From Mugil cephalus (Eukaryota > Chordata > Actinopteri > Mugiliformes > Mugilidae): DNA of 64,000 nt. Under the pieces are notes generated by a model, which did not search any database, was not told the origin of the DNA, and saw only the letters and a program-made list of their open reading frames with translations. Numbering within the stretch: position 1 is the first letter of the stretch; each line of letters opens with the position of its first letter. A program made the translations under genes and the position numbers. Below are positions 37,713 to 56,800 of the stretch, one piece after another. The DNA lies in assembly GCF_022458985.1 (NCBI RefSeq), contig NC_061789.1:2521501-2585500 (forward strand), given 5' to 3'.

Positions 37713-38333
37713 CTGTAGCTGCTGATTAATCGAGCTGTGCAATTGTAAGAAATGTACAAATCTTCCCAGCAAAAATGACAAAGTGGGTTTGTTTGTACAA
37801 ACTCCTCCAACTGTTTTCACAGAAAGATTCCTAAAAAAAGACTTTTTTACTCCTTAAAAATAGAGCATGAACACACAGAGTAAGATGATTAGCCTCCGGT
37901 AAGTACAGCAGTCATATGCCCATGAGATGAGACACAAGAATGTCTTTTGTCTCTTTCTCTCTCTCTCTCTGACTTACTGGGGTTGTGCAGAACTTCTGAG
38001 TCTCCTAGCAGAAGGAGCGGTGCGTTGTTACTTTATTGTTAGACTTGAGTGAACTCGTACTAAGGTACTGGCTTCTTTTCATTTTTTTTTTTTCCTTTTT
38101 AAATTTGTAGTTTCAGACGTTGCTTATGTTGAGGTTGTTTTCCCCTGAGAAGTTTGCAGCTGCAGCAACTAAATCAGCCTGGATTTTCATACCAAAGAAC
38201 CAGTTGCGGTAATTTGATTGCAGCTTTGTGTGGACTGCAACGCTACGTTTCAACTGCATCTGAAGTGCTTTGGGGCATAACTTAAGGACATATTCACAAT
38301 GAGCCTGTTTTCCTTCCTTTATCTCCTCCACAG

Positions 38334-38404
38334 AGTGGCAATCAGCTGATGTGTTTTCTCCAGAGTCTCTCCATATTGAAGTTATTGACTCTACTATCAA
38401 CAAA
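38334..38404 (+). other. sgsm3: 5' untranslated part of the SGSM3 start-codon exon
   Basis: A strong polypyrimidine tract and acceptor (cctttatctcctccacag) end at 38333. The exon 38334-38411 carries the SGSM3 ATG at 38405 and is closed by a gtatgg donor. The segment before the ATG has no open frame continuous with SGSM3, so it is leader. The acceptor implies at least one upstream noncoding exon. Confidence 0.65.
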
Positions 38405-41400
38405 ATGTCAGGTATGGATTTGCTCAGTTATATATATATATTTTTTAATTTCTCTTAGTTCCTTTAACTTTAATAAATAAATCTTTCTCTGTTGTAGGTA
38501 CCTACACGCCAGCTCCTGGTGGGCCTTTCTCTGCTCTCACTCCGAGCATGTGGCCCCAGGACATCTTGGCCAAGTACCATCAAGTGAGAACATGACTTTA
38601 CATTTTGAAAAAACGGCATGTTAAGTGTTAAAGAAATCTTTGAAAATTATTTGACTTTAGTAGTTTTAGTTTGATCCAAGTACCACCAGTAACACGGAGG
38701 GGGTGGGGCTTCTTGACCTAAATTGTAGCCAGCCACCAGGGGGCGCTCTTTGTTTTGGCTTCAGAGCTTTATATTAGAAAGAGTCTGTCTACTTACTTTA
38801 AATATCTTAAATGAGCTTAAATTTGTGTACATGGACATAAATTACATGAACACATGGGTTTCACAGTATATATGATGCTAGCTGCTATTTTTCTAAGCCT
38901 TTAGTCTAGATAACTAGTTAGCATACGGCTAGGTTAACGTCAAACTTCATTTGTAAAGCAGTGTTGGATGTTGTTGAGATCAAGGTCTATGGTTCTCAAC
39001 AATACGTTCTTCCAAACTGCTTGGTTGTATAATTATATGGTTGCTGTATCGGTCCAAACAACAGGTCTCGGTTTCATTCATTTGTTCTGGGGTAGAGTGT
39101 GACTGCTTTTGTTCTTGGAAACACCTGAGGGATAAATGCTCCTGATTTCAAACTAGATGTGAAAGCAGCCTACGATTCACAACTGAGACACATGCAAAGA
39201 CGATCAAAAAAAAAAAAAGTTGCAAGAGCTTCGCCTCATGTCGCACTGTGTAATCTGATTTGTTGCATGGTATCGTCCCACTCTGAGATGAACACTAATG
39301 AAATGCATGTTGTTGTGTTTTTTTTTTTTTTTAAACCTTTACAGAAAGACCCTTCAGAACAGCCTGAACTTCAGTATGATGAGTTTGGCTTCAGAGTGGA
39401 CACTGACGGTATTTTGTTCAGTTTCACACACAGACACACACACACACACACACACAACTGTAGCAGTTAAAAAAAAAATAAAAATAAAACCTTAACAACA
39501 TTATCCACTCAAATGGAGTCCATGTGATTTCAGTAACATAAAAGAGTACAGTGCATGCCTTTCATTAAACGTTTTCTTGTTTTGGCTTTCTCAGTCGACT
39601 TATACCTTACGTGTTTTCCCCTGTATCATTGCTTGGATACACAAAATGTACAGCCACTTCCATTTTGTTTCTAATGTGTGCTAAACCCGTCTCTCAGACG
39701 ACGGGGAGCCCAGGTCCTGGCTGGGCACCGAGGGCTCACCCCAGCGTGAAGACCCCCAGCAGCGGCTACGCTGGCAAGCCCACCTGGAGTTCACCCACAA
39801 CCACACGGTGGGCGACCTGACCTGGGAGCTCATCGACCCCGTCCTTCCACGCTCCGAGCGCCTGCGTACCCTCGTGCTGGGCGGGATACCTCACAGCATG
39901 AGGCCACAGGTACGTGAGCCTTCACAGCAGTGGTGACCCAGTGGTGGCGTTGACTGGGAGTTCGGACACGGCGGTTACTGTTCTCATGTTTCTGTCTTTT
40001 AGCTGTGGATGCGTCTGTCTGGAGCTCTGCAGAAGAAGAGGACCTCAGAGATCTCCTACAGGGAAATCATCAAGAACAGCACCAACGACGACACCAGCAC
40101 ATCTAAACAGGTACAACAGAGTCCAACCACTAACATGTGGGTAGATGATTTTTGGAGGTTTGTTTCTGGAAACCTGCCGTGATGATGGATTGTTAACCTC
40201 TGGTTCTCAGATAGAGAAGGACCTGTTGCGGACCATGCCGACCAACGCGTGTTTCAACAGCATGACCAGCGTGGGAGTCCCGAGGCTGAGGCGGGTACTG
40301 AGAGGCCTGGCCTGGCTCTACCCAGACATTGGTTACTGTCAGGGCACGGGCATGGTGAGGAGCTCACACTTAACAGATCCACAACACGTCCAGTAAATGG
40401 TCCAGAGCTTTAAGTATTCTGGCACCGTGTGGCGTTTGATCGCAATAAGAAGAAAAAACAAAAAAAAACAAACTTGTTGATGTGGGATATTATCAGGTTC
40501 GAGCAGTCAGTTGAATTCACCTCCCAATGGAGGGAGGGTAACGCAGCTTTCCCTCTCTAAACTAACATCACTAACCAATCAGGTCTTGGAAAACTTGGTT
40601 GAGATCCAGCTGCAACTGATGCTGCATTCAAGGCAACTTGGGGAAAAATGAGTTGTCAAATCACTGCTTCCAAAATAAAAGTAAATATCAGATGCACATA
40701 TTTTAATGTTCAGTAAACGGTGACAATATACTAAACTTATTTTTTGTCCTCTTCCAAGTGCATATTATGATAACGGAATTCTGAAATTTCCAAGTTGGAA
40801 TATAGAATTTCCGAGTTTTCATGAAGGCATCATCCAAGCTGGCATTTTGTCATTGACGTCACTGTTGTTGGAAAGATGTGGAGTAAATTCATGAAGCTTT
40901 GAGAATGTGTCTTAACTGCAAACAAAGGACTTAAAAATAGTAGAAAAATAATAAATAACTAATATTAAATGCTAGGACGTACTTTTACAGTTAGAATATG
41001 ATCTAAAGTTGGTTTTGTATAAATAGAAACTGAATCAAATTGTTAAATTGCTAACCGAATAATTCCTCAAATTATCTTGAACCCTTCCCCCCGGACCCTC
41101 TCCCAGGTGGTTTCCTGCCTGCTGCTCTTTCTCGAGGAGGAGGACGCGCTGTGGATGATGTGCGCCCTGATCGAAGACCTCCTCCCTCCGTCCTACTTCT
41201 CGTCCACTCTGCTGGGCGTCCAGACGGACCAGAGGGTCCTCCGCCAGCTTATCGTCCAGTACCTGCCGGCGCTCGACCGCCTCCTGCAGGAGCATGACAT
41301 CGGTGAGCAGGAGTCAGAAGCAACAATGGCCGAGATTATCTAGAACTGTTCCATGTGACGCCCTCCTTCTCATTCATCCAGAGCTGTCTCTGATCACTCT

Positions 41401-44400
41401 GCACTGGTTCCTGACGTCGTTCGCCAGCGTGGTCGACATCCGCCTGCTCCTCAGGATTTGGGATCTGCTCTTCTACCAAGGCTCACTGGTTCTGTTCCAG
41501 GTCACACTGGGGATGCTCAAGATTAAGGTGAGTTCAGCTCAAACAGCTCAATAGCCATTTAAACTTGCTAACATGCTCAACAGTGATTGAATTTTTTTTT
41601 TTTGTTACTCCCTGACTCCAGGAGGATGAGCTCGTGTCCTCTGAGAACTCCGCTTCCATTTTTAACACCTTGTCGGATTTGCCGAGCCAGCTGAAAGACG
41701 GACCCACGGTACTGGGGGAGGCCATGAGGCTAGCGGGGACGTTATCCCAGGACGCCCTGGAAGCCCACCGACACAAACACCTCGCCTACATCTTAAATGA
41801 ACAGGCGCAGCTCAACAATGGAAACAACGCAACACTCCACACCAACCTCAACAAGGTCCGTTAGAGTTGTCAAAGCACGTCACGGTCACAATAACACATC
41901 TGCCTTCATTCAGTCCATCCACAGAGAGAATGAATCCCGTGTTTGTTCTGTATGTTCAGGTGGTGAGGAGACAGTCTCTGCGCAGGAAGTCCACGCTGAC
42001 CTCCTTGCTGTTTGGGGAGGACGAGGCAGAAGCTCTAAAATCCAAGAACATCAAGCAGACGGAGCTGGTGGCCGCTCTGCGAGAGGCCATAGGACGCACC
42101 GCGGAGCACTTCCACTGTCTGGACCCACGCCACTCCAGCACTGTGAGTCCACCGCACCGCTAAACAGGGTTTCACGTCCTCCTGTGGGACGCGTCCATTC
42201 ATTTCCTCCCTCTCCTCCTTCCAGGACCTGACCCCCGACTACTCCATGGAGAGCCACCAGAGAGATCACGAAAACTTTCTCGTGGTGTCTCGCAACCGGC
42301 GGAGGCGGGCAAAGGCCCTGCTGGACTTCGAGCGCCATGACGACGACGAGCTGGGCTTCAGAAAGAATGACATCATCACCGTGAGTCAGGGTCTACACAC
42401 GGGGATGCACAGAAATATGAGCAAGATATTCCTGAATGAGCCACTAATATTCCTGGTGACGTGCAGGAGGAATGTTTCATGCAGATGCAGCTGATTTGCT
42501 CGTATATCCTCCCAGAAACTGTTGATATCAAATGTAGGACTGTGATGCATCTTTACCTGCAAACTTAGTGCTTGTTGGTTCATGCAAAGTTCAGCTCAGT
42601 TGTGCTGAATAATAATCCTCCAAACTACTTATGCTGTTAAGATGACCAGTATAAAATCCACAATATTATCCTGTTACTCATCATGTTGCAGATCTTTCAT
42701 TAATTCTTATTTCACTGAAGTGTCTTTCCTTTTCGTCTCTTAGATCGTCTCACAAAAGGATGAACACTGTTGGGTTGGTGAGCTCAATGGCCTCAGAGGT
42801 GTGTTTCTTCATATATCGAATACATCACCTGCTGCCATTTGGACGAAAGTTTTCTGATATTTAACACTGTCTGTGTCTCAGGTTGGTTTCCAGCAAAGTT
42901 TGTGGAGATTCTAGACGAAAGAAGCAAAGAGGTACAGACACGTTTTCAGCCTCACCGTGTTCGTGGTTGGTAGCATTTCATGCAGCATCCTAATGGCCGG
43001 ACCGTTGTCTGTCCACAGTATTCACTGGCAGGCGATGACTCTGTGACGGAGGCGGTGACCGATCTGGTCAGAGGAACTCTGTGTCCAGCCCTGAAGGCCA
43101 TATTTCAGCACGGCCTCAAGAAGCCGTCCATACTGGGAGGCCCCTGTCACCCCTGGTTGTTCATAGAGGAGGTAGAGGAGCTTTTTTTTTAGTTTCACTG
43201 TTAATTTCTTTAACAGAGATGATGCTGAAGATTTGATCTCGAGCCAGCTGGACCAGTAACAAAACAGAATAATCACCTATGAGTAACGCCAACACCAGAA
43301 TTTTTCCAATGTTTTAGTGCAAATCATGACAAGTAAATTAAGATAATGTTTACATTTAATAAACTTTAACTTAACTGCTGCTGATATGATCTTCGTTAAA
43401 CTGGTCTAAAGTGAAACAAATTCTCCAAAATATAAATAAAAGTAATGTTGGTAGTTGCAGTTTGACTGAATGTATAAATTAAAAGTTGACAAAAATGTCA
43501 AAAAAAAGATGACTTTTTGTACGATGAAAGATAAAAATGATTAAAATGTGACTAAAACATTTTGATCTAAAGACGGAGACTAAGACTAAATGGTTCCATA
43601 TTTCACATCAGTATGTTGTATCAAATTAAACATTATCTCTTCTCTCAGGCGGCCAGTAGGGAGGTGGAGAGAGACTTCAACTCTGTCTACTCTAGACTGG
43701 TGCTGTGTAAAACCTACAGGTAAAACAAACAAAAAAACGCTGAACATATGTTTAAGATGTATTTGTTCACTGTTAAAATCAACCTCTGTGTATTGTCTTC
43801 AGGCTAGATGAAGATGGCAAAGTCCTAACACCAGAGGAGCTGCTATACAGAGTGAGTACACGTCTCCTAACATAGTGTAACACAGAGTGTCATGGCTTCA
43901 GTGTATTGTTTTAGTGAGGAACGTGTGTCTGCTCTCCCCAGGCGGTGCAGTCGGTCAACATGAGCCACGACTCGGCACACGCTCAGATGGACGTCAAGTT
44001 CCGCTCTCTCATCTGCGTCGGCCTCAAGTGAGTTTTCCTGACAGTTGATCGATGAGGAGCGTCTCAGACGCTTCCTGTTTGCTCATCGCCGTGTGTCCGT
44101 GTGCAGTGAGCAGGTGCTGCACCTGTGGCTGGAGGTGCTGTGCTCCAGCATGGCCGCCGTAGAGAAGTGGTATCAGCCTTGGTCGTTCCTGCGCAGCCCT
44201 GGATGGGTACAGATCAAGTGTGAGCTCAGGTAAGAAACGTGTTCTAAACGTGGTGAAAGAGCCTTTAAAATGAATACGTTCTCCACGTAACTGCTGCTGT
44301 GGTCGTCTCCTCAGGGTCCTATCAAAGTTTGCCTTCAGCCTCTCCCAAGATTGTGAGCTACCTGACAAGAAAGAGGTGAGACGAGTACATCATCACAGCC

Positions 44401-45377
44401 CACAGCAGCAAAAAGCAATTCTCTGTGACCGAAGCGTTTTCAGGGGAGACAAACTGTCTGACTTCATGCTGTTTCAGAAATCCACTATTCTGAAAGCAGA
44501 AGTTATGGATGTGCTGGTTCAGCATCACCTCTTTAGTTGGGATCTCTAGGTAAAACGAGACTGTAGTTGTTGGTTAGACTTCTAATCTAAACTGTGGCTT
44601 TTGACTTTGCGCTATTTAGTTTGTGCCAGTTCATTAGGTACACTCGACAATCCATCCTAAAGTAAGAGTCCTGCCCCAAGTCTCCTCTTCATGAAGGTTC
44701 TGGTGTCAAATAACTTCATCCACAGTCGTGCCTGTTATTTTGGCCACTCATAGTCAGTGTGCCAGGCTAAGTAACGCTTGTCCACTGTCTTGATCTGCTG
44801 TACCTGAGAGAAACTTGGTTAGAAACAGAGCAAACACTCACCAGAAACTTGCAGACATTCTCGTTTAAAATCCTGCTCTAAATCTCCTCTTCATGGAGGT
44901 TCTGGTAGTCAGCAATGGTTTGAATTAACCAAAGGGCTGTCGATTCAACTCTGCTTTAATTTTGGAGGCTGTCGAGGTTACACATGTTCCTATTATTTTG
45001 ACACTGCAGTCAGTGGGTTGTGCTAAGCTAAATAACAGATCAACCACCGTTCTGACGCTGTTTCAACATTCAAACATTCATGAAGGAGATTCAGAGCAGG
45101 GACTGTTACATTAGAATCCACTAGTGTACCTAATGAACTGGCAAGTGAGCGTATATCTGTCTCCTTTAGCTTCTACGTCTTGCTCACTTAGGGCTAGAGG
45201 TCTTTTCTGCAGGAGGTAATTGCTAGAATATGAAAATGCCTGGAGCACAGAGGACAGAAAATCAAGTCTTTGTACATTTCATGTGTTTCTCAGGAGAAGG
45301 AGCAGAAGCCGCTGAAGGAGGGAGTTCAGGACATGTTGGTGAAGCATCACCTGTTCAGCTGGGACATCGACGGCTAG
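38405..45377 (+). CDS. sgsm3: Small G protein signaling modulator 3 (TBC-SH3-RUN protein), 20 coding exons
   Basis: SGSM3 is a cytoplasmic Rab-GAP-type regulator of small GTPase signalling. Coding exons: 38405-38411, 38498-38583, 39345-39408, 39698-39909, 40003-40110, 40211-40354, 41107-41302, 41382-41527, 41622-41855, 41960-42142, 42225-42380, 42744-42798, 42882-42931, 43019-43171, 43649-43719, 43803-43851, 43942-44027, 44107-44229, 44315-44375, 45294-45377. All junctions are GT-AG and keep frame, giving 755 residues against about 750 in mammals. The TBC domain spans about 108-320, with the arginine finger in IEKDLLRT (R166) and the glutamine finger in YCQG (Q203). The SH3 domain is about 489-541 ([15 protein letters not shown] to [11 protein letters not shown]). 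The RUN domain is about 555-720. The protein ends [10 protein letters not shown]. The start is ATGTCAG in the exon at 38334, matching the family N-terminus MSG. I recognise it by close residue-level similarity to vertebrate SGSM3. A competing terminal exon is listed separately. Confidence 0.96.
39425..39456 (+). repeat. (CA)n microsatellite next to an SGSM3 donor site
   Basis: About 16 CA units (one CAGA interruption) begin 16 bases after the donor of the third SGSM3 coding exon (39409). Confidence 0.9.
44478..44549 (+). CDS. sgsm3: Alternative terminal coding exon of SGSM3 (diverged duplicate of the last exon)
   Basis: A 72-base segment lies inside the intron between the last two SGSM3 coding exons. 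It is preceded by a usable acceptor (ctgtttcag) in phase 0, the same phase as the normal last exon. In frame it ends [16 protein letters not shown], clearly homologous to the normal end [18 protein letters not shown]. The match is also visible in the DNA, with many third-position changes, which suggests that protein sequence was retained. The TAG is followed immediately by gtaaaa, a possible donor, so this could be a cassette exon with its stop codon flush with the exon border. I saw no AATAAA between here and 45293, so use as a true terminal exon is less certain. Function is inferred; no transcript is available. Confidence 0.7.
   Translation, partial: KSTILKAEVMDVLVQHHLFSWDL
44624..45147. 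mobile_element. MITE with long inverted repeats, copy 2, in the last SGSM3 intron
   Basis: The left arm is gccagttcattaggtacact and the right arm gtgtacctaatgaactggca, a near-exact inverted match that extends inward for about 70 bases. The interior contains a second partial left-arm copy (about 44868-44905, aaaatcctgctctaaatctc), so it is larger (about 524 bases) than copy 1. It sits between the duplicated SGSM3 terminal exons. Confidence 0.8.
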
Positions 45378-46428
45378 ACACGCAGCAAAAACAAAAAGGA
45401 AGGAAAAAAAAAACATTTAAAACGCAACTCGTCCTGCGTCTGTGTGTCGTTGACGTCTCCTCACCTGTTCCTTACAGACTGTCGGTCATTATTTAGGCGA
45501 AAGGAAACTCCACAGACCACGACTGAAACTCATTAAGTGCAACAGGTTGGTATGTGCTGCAGCATGTGTACATTATAGTGCATACTTTATTTTCATTCAT
45601 ATTTCGTGTAGGAAGGTTCACAGCAAGGTTAGGAATACACGCGTACAACACTCCTGCTGTACACAGTAGTGTGTACTCCTGGGACTGGAGCACAAAACCA
45701 GTTCAGTGACCTCCTCAGTGCTCTGGTCATTCAGCTTTTCAGTGTGTTTTTCTGCAGGCGTGAGTGATCATTACTCTGTAAATGCCCCCAAATTTTAAGA
45801 CCAAAATAGAACATTCCTAAACATGAAGCTGTAAAGTTTATTTTTGAGAAGAGTTAAATCGATATTCTGAATTCCACAAAAAAAAAAAAACACTAAAACA
45901 CCAAAAAAAACCCTCCATTTAATCCAGATGTTGCACATGCCAAGTATAGCCTTTTCAGATTGTGATACAAAACTCGGGGTTGTGTGTGTGTGTTACCATG
46001 ACAGTGGTAGCGAGACGTCTGCACTTGTATGATATACTGTACACGGAGCAGATACTGTTTGTGTTACAACAAAATTATATATATATGGTCTATAATTTGT
46101 TATGTTGTTTTTTTTTTTGTATATAAACACATTTGTTGCTTCTAAATGTAACATTAGGCAGGATTTTATCATTGTTACTTCACATATTGAACTTAAAAGT
46201 ACATTCAGTCCCCGTTCAGATGTTGGGTTGATGATCTAATCACAAGGGACCAGCTTTAAGTCCAGGGGTGAACACACTCAGGACGCATGCGACTGATCTG
46301 AAATCAGACCACCTCCAAACGTGGTCTGATTTCACATCAGTCAAATGCCTGTTCATTAGTAATGAGCCTTTTGAAATATTCTGTCTTAGTCGCTGAAACG
46401 AAGTAAGAAACAAATCCAAACAAGGATG

Positions 46429-46434
46429 AATAAA
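46429..46434 (+). terminator. sgsm3: Possible SGSM3 polyadenylation signal AATAAA
   Basis: A canonical AATAAA lies about 1.05 kb after the SGSM3 stop. Another, at about 47296, would extend the 3' UTR into the GTPBP1 tail region. Which one is used cannot be decided here. Confidence 0.3.
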
Positions 46435-46844
46435 TTACAACTGCTGCGAATATATTGAACTTTACCACGAGAGATTTGTTTTGCTCCAAACAGCACAGCA
46501 GGGAAATGACGGTGGAGGTTTACAGGGTTTGAGTCATAATCTGAGCTTCATAGCTAATGTCAGGACGGAGGTAAATATTAAATATGACTTTGAAGCTTGT
46601 AAAATATGCATTATCTCTCCATGACGTGCAGCTCACAGATGTTCATGGTCCTGATGCAGATGTTTTTCTATCGAACCCTAAAATCATGCTAGTGTTAATT
46701 TCGCACACATGGCGTGAAACTGAAATTAGATCTGAAGCGCTGGCTGGAGACACGTGTGGAGACATTTCGATTCCAGGTGTGAACACGGGTACTTAAAGCT
46801 GGAAACTTGTGATTGAGATGCCTGGGTTGGACGTTACCTCACTA

Positions 46845-46885
46845 AAGCATGGTGGAGGCAGCATCATGCTGTCAGGCTCAGAGGA
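46845..46885 (+). repeat. Tiny Tc1-type transposase relic
   Basis: One frame reads SLKHGGGSIMLSG. KHGGGxIM-WG is a signature in the catalytic half of Tc1 transposases (compare [11 protein letters not shown] in the intact element at 1660). The match ends on both sides after about 13 codons, and the DNA around it differs from the intact element. Confidence 0.45.
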
Positions 46886-47087
46886 CAGGAAGGGTCAAGA
46901 ACTGTGTGCAGAAAAACCATGTAGCTTAAAGAAAATTCTTTCGTTTGACAGAAATTTCCAATTAAAACCACAAAGCATAAATATTTTGAAAACCCGTCCC
47001 TTATCCTGTTGTTATTCCCAGCTGAAATGCATTTGACATTCGATTAGAAAATAATGAGCTGGACTGCTGAAAAGTTCCGTAAAATGT

Positions 47088-47093
47088 TTTATT
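47088..47093 (-). terminator. gtpbp1: Possible GTPBP1 polyadenylation signal
   Basis: TTTATT on the plus strand reads AATAAA on the GTPBP1 strand, about 780 bases after the stop codon. A second candidate lies in the T-rich stretch near 47409. Either would leave only a short gap to the SGSM3 3' UTR. Confidence 0.3.
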
Positions 47094-47867
47094 GTTCTGT
47101 TTTTCCTTTTGTTTGAAATGTCACAACATGTTAACAGCAACAGGCCATGGGAAAGTTACAAGTAGCAGCTGCTCGAGAGGCAAAAACCACAATGCTGTAT
47201 TTGTGCTAACACTACCGATATAAAGGTCCGGACTGACGATGGAAGCATGACTACTGGATCTACGAGCACCGAGAGTAAATGTTCTGCTTGTATGCCAAAT
47301 AAATAAGTGACAATTAGAAAACGTAACAGCTTATATTTTCCCATAATAGCTAGAATTTTACATCACGTTATGTGCCTTCTGCTACATTCATTTGTGATTT
47401 GCATACATTTTTATTTTTTTTTTTGTACAATCTGTCCAATCAGCACGGCTAATTTACATATGCAGTATGGTTAATTGTTGCAAATACACGGGGGGGAGAG
47501 AGGGGGTAGCTGCTCATATTGGACCCTTTGCCTCGGGTTTAGCCTTCTCCTTCACTTTCTTTATAGTTAAATAAATCATCCTGAGTGAGGCTGCTTTCCG
47601 TCATCGTTCGAAATATTAAAAGGCAGCTGACGTTTAAAATGCATAAAAAGGTGTACGCTTATTTCTGTTAAGGCGTAACCCTACGTGTTCCCTTTTAAAA
47701 AAAAATTAAAAACAAACTATGACCTGGTTTAAAAAGGCGAGAAGTGGTAAAAGTGAGGAGTGTCCGCTCCAAACATCTGCATCCTTGGTGTTTTAGTGGA
47801 ATGAAGACACATGGTGGAGTGATAAGAGAGGGGTGGGGGGGGTGGTGGCGGCTTCAGAGGAGACGGT

Positions 47868-55574
<7,707 letters not shown>

Positions 55575-55700
55575 TTCGGTGCCAACTTTTTTCGGTGATA
55601 AATTTTAAAAGGCTGTCTCGGTTTGTTGTGATGACGGTTGGCGAGCCAGACCACACGCCGACCCGGAACGCTGCTAGCTCCGCAAGCTAAGGTGAGTTAG
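55575..55700 (-). promoter_or_regulatory. gtpbp1: CpG-rich GTPBP1 promoter and 5' UTR
   Basis: CpG dinucleotides cluster from about 55370 (coding exon 1) to 55700, in contrast to the AT-rich DNA on both sides. No TATA box was seen at a suitable place on the minus strand. This fits a housekeeping CpG-island promoter. The 5' end is not resolvable. Confidence 0.5.
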
Positions 55701-56269
55701 CCGGCAACACTTCACACAACGCAGCTTTAAAATTAAAAAGGGGCTATAAACTCACAGTATTACAATAACATGACGCTTATTTGTGTCCGGTCTGTTTGCA
55801 TACAAGCCATTTAACGACCAAATTGCCTCCACCTCATTAATATTAATGAAGAAGGCGTGTATTGACTGTTTGTTTTTGGCTCCTATTCACCAATAGTGTT
55901 AAAGTCAGAGAGGAATGGATCAGCAGTGAACCAATACCAGAGAGGGGGTCGTTCATATGATTACACTGCTGCTCCTGCAGGAAAATGCAAAATGCTGTAA
56001 CAGGAGTGTAACTACAGCTGATGTAATGCCAACAAAAAGATGCATTGTCCTCTTCATAGCCACTTTAAGCCACTGTATGTATACAATACCAGGCAGAAGT
56101 TTGGACATCTTTTAATGCAATGTCTTTTTTTTTTATTTGTTTGCATAATGTCTACATTATAAATCAATACCGAAGACACCAAAACCAACTAGGAAAGAAA
56201 TGTACCCGCTAATAACCGATAATGATGATCTTTGAATATCACTTACCAAATCAATATGTAAAAAAACTA

Positions 56270-56601
56270 AATTAGATCATTATTTATCCCACAGTAAGGT
56301 CATTTGCAGTGTTGAGGCAGACAGTAGTACACAAGAGATTAAAAGAAAGAGGTAAACATTACGTAAGTATAAAAAAATTGATGAAAAGAGAAAGATCATG
56401 TGGAAAAACCCACAGATAAATCAGATTTAAGGCAGAAACCACTGACTCCTCTCAAACTGTTCCAGAGAGAAATGTTTTGGACTTTATGATGACTTCATCT
56501 AAGAAAGAAAGATATATATAGGTAGGTGGATAACAAAAAACTAAAATACAATGCAACAAGAAAAATAAAATAGGAAAGCAAAATGCTCTATACGCAACAT
56601 T

Positions 56602-56640
<39 letters not shown>

Positions 56641-56800
56641 TGAATATTAAAAATGAAATTGCAATGAATAAAATATAACATAAAGTTTAGTTTAGTGTCA
56701 GACACAGATGAAGAGTTACACAGACTGATGGCTTGAGGTAAAATATTTAAATATTTCTTGTAGTGCTCCTTGAGATGTTGCTGTAACCCTGTAACACAAC
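56270..56800. repeat. Fish interspersed repeat (LINE-related type), copy 1
   Basis: It begins ttatttatcccacagtaagg then tttgcagtgtt, contains the (TAA)n microsatellite, and later reads gttacacagactgatggctt then gaggtaaaat. This is the wording of a widespread fish repeat that starts with a 'stocked' ttattnatcccacag end. A shorter copy lies at 60225-60345. Confidence 0.5.
56602..56640 (+). repeat. (TAA)n microsatellite
   Basis: Thirteen uninterrupted TAA units. Confidence 0.95.

Larger units (their letters stand above)
33978..38333 (+). other. sgsm3: Presumed SGSM3 first intron
   Basis: If the noncoding first exon at about 33,900 is right, this is a 4.36 kb intron. It holds a MITE (35040-35358), a (GT)n microsatellite (35544-35578), a solo MITE end (37686-37712) and a CT run (about 37949-37972). 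No exon-like coding sequence was recognised. Confidence 0.4.
45378..47867. other. Convergent 3' UTR region of SGSM3 and GTPBP1
   Basis: These are the 2.49 kb between the two stop codons. They contain polyadenylation signals for both strands, a (GT)n/(AT)n region (about 45986-46085) and a Tc1-like scrap (46845-46885). No other gene was seen. Overlap of the two transcripts' 3' ends is possible. Confidence 0.5.

Noticed and set aside
40420..41090. Possible extra coding in the long SGSM3 intron
   Set aside because: The flanking exons join in phase with no missing conserved residues (YCQGTGM then [13 protein letters not shown]); the intron is AT-rich and shows no exon.
41035..41295. Minus-strand open frame opposite SGSM3 exon 7
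   Set aside because: Antisense shadow of a well-supported coding exon; no splice sites fit.
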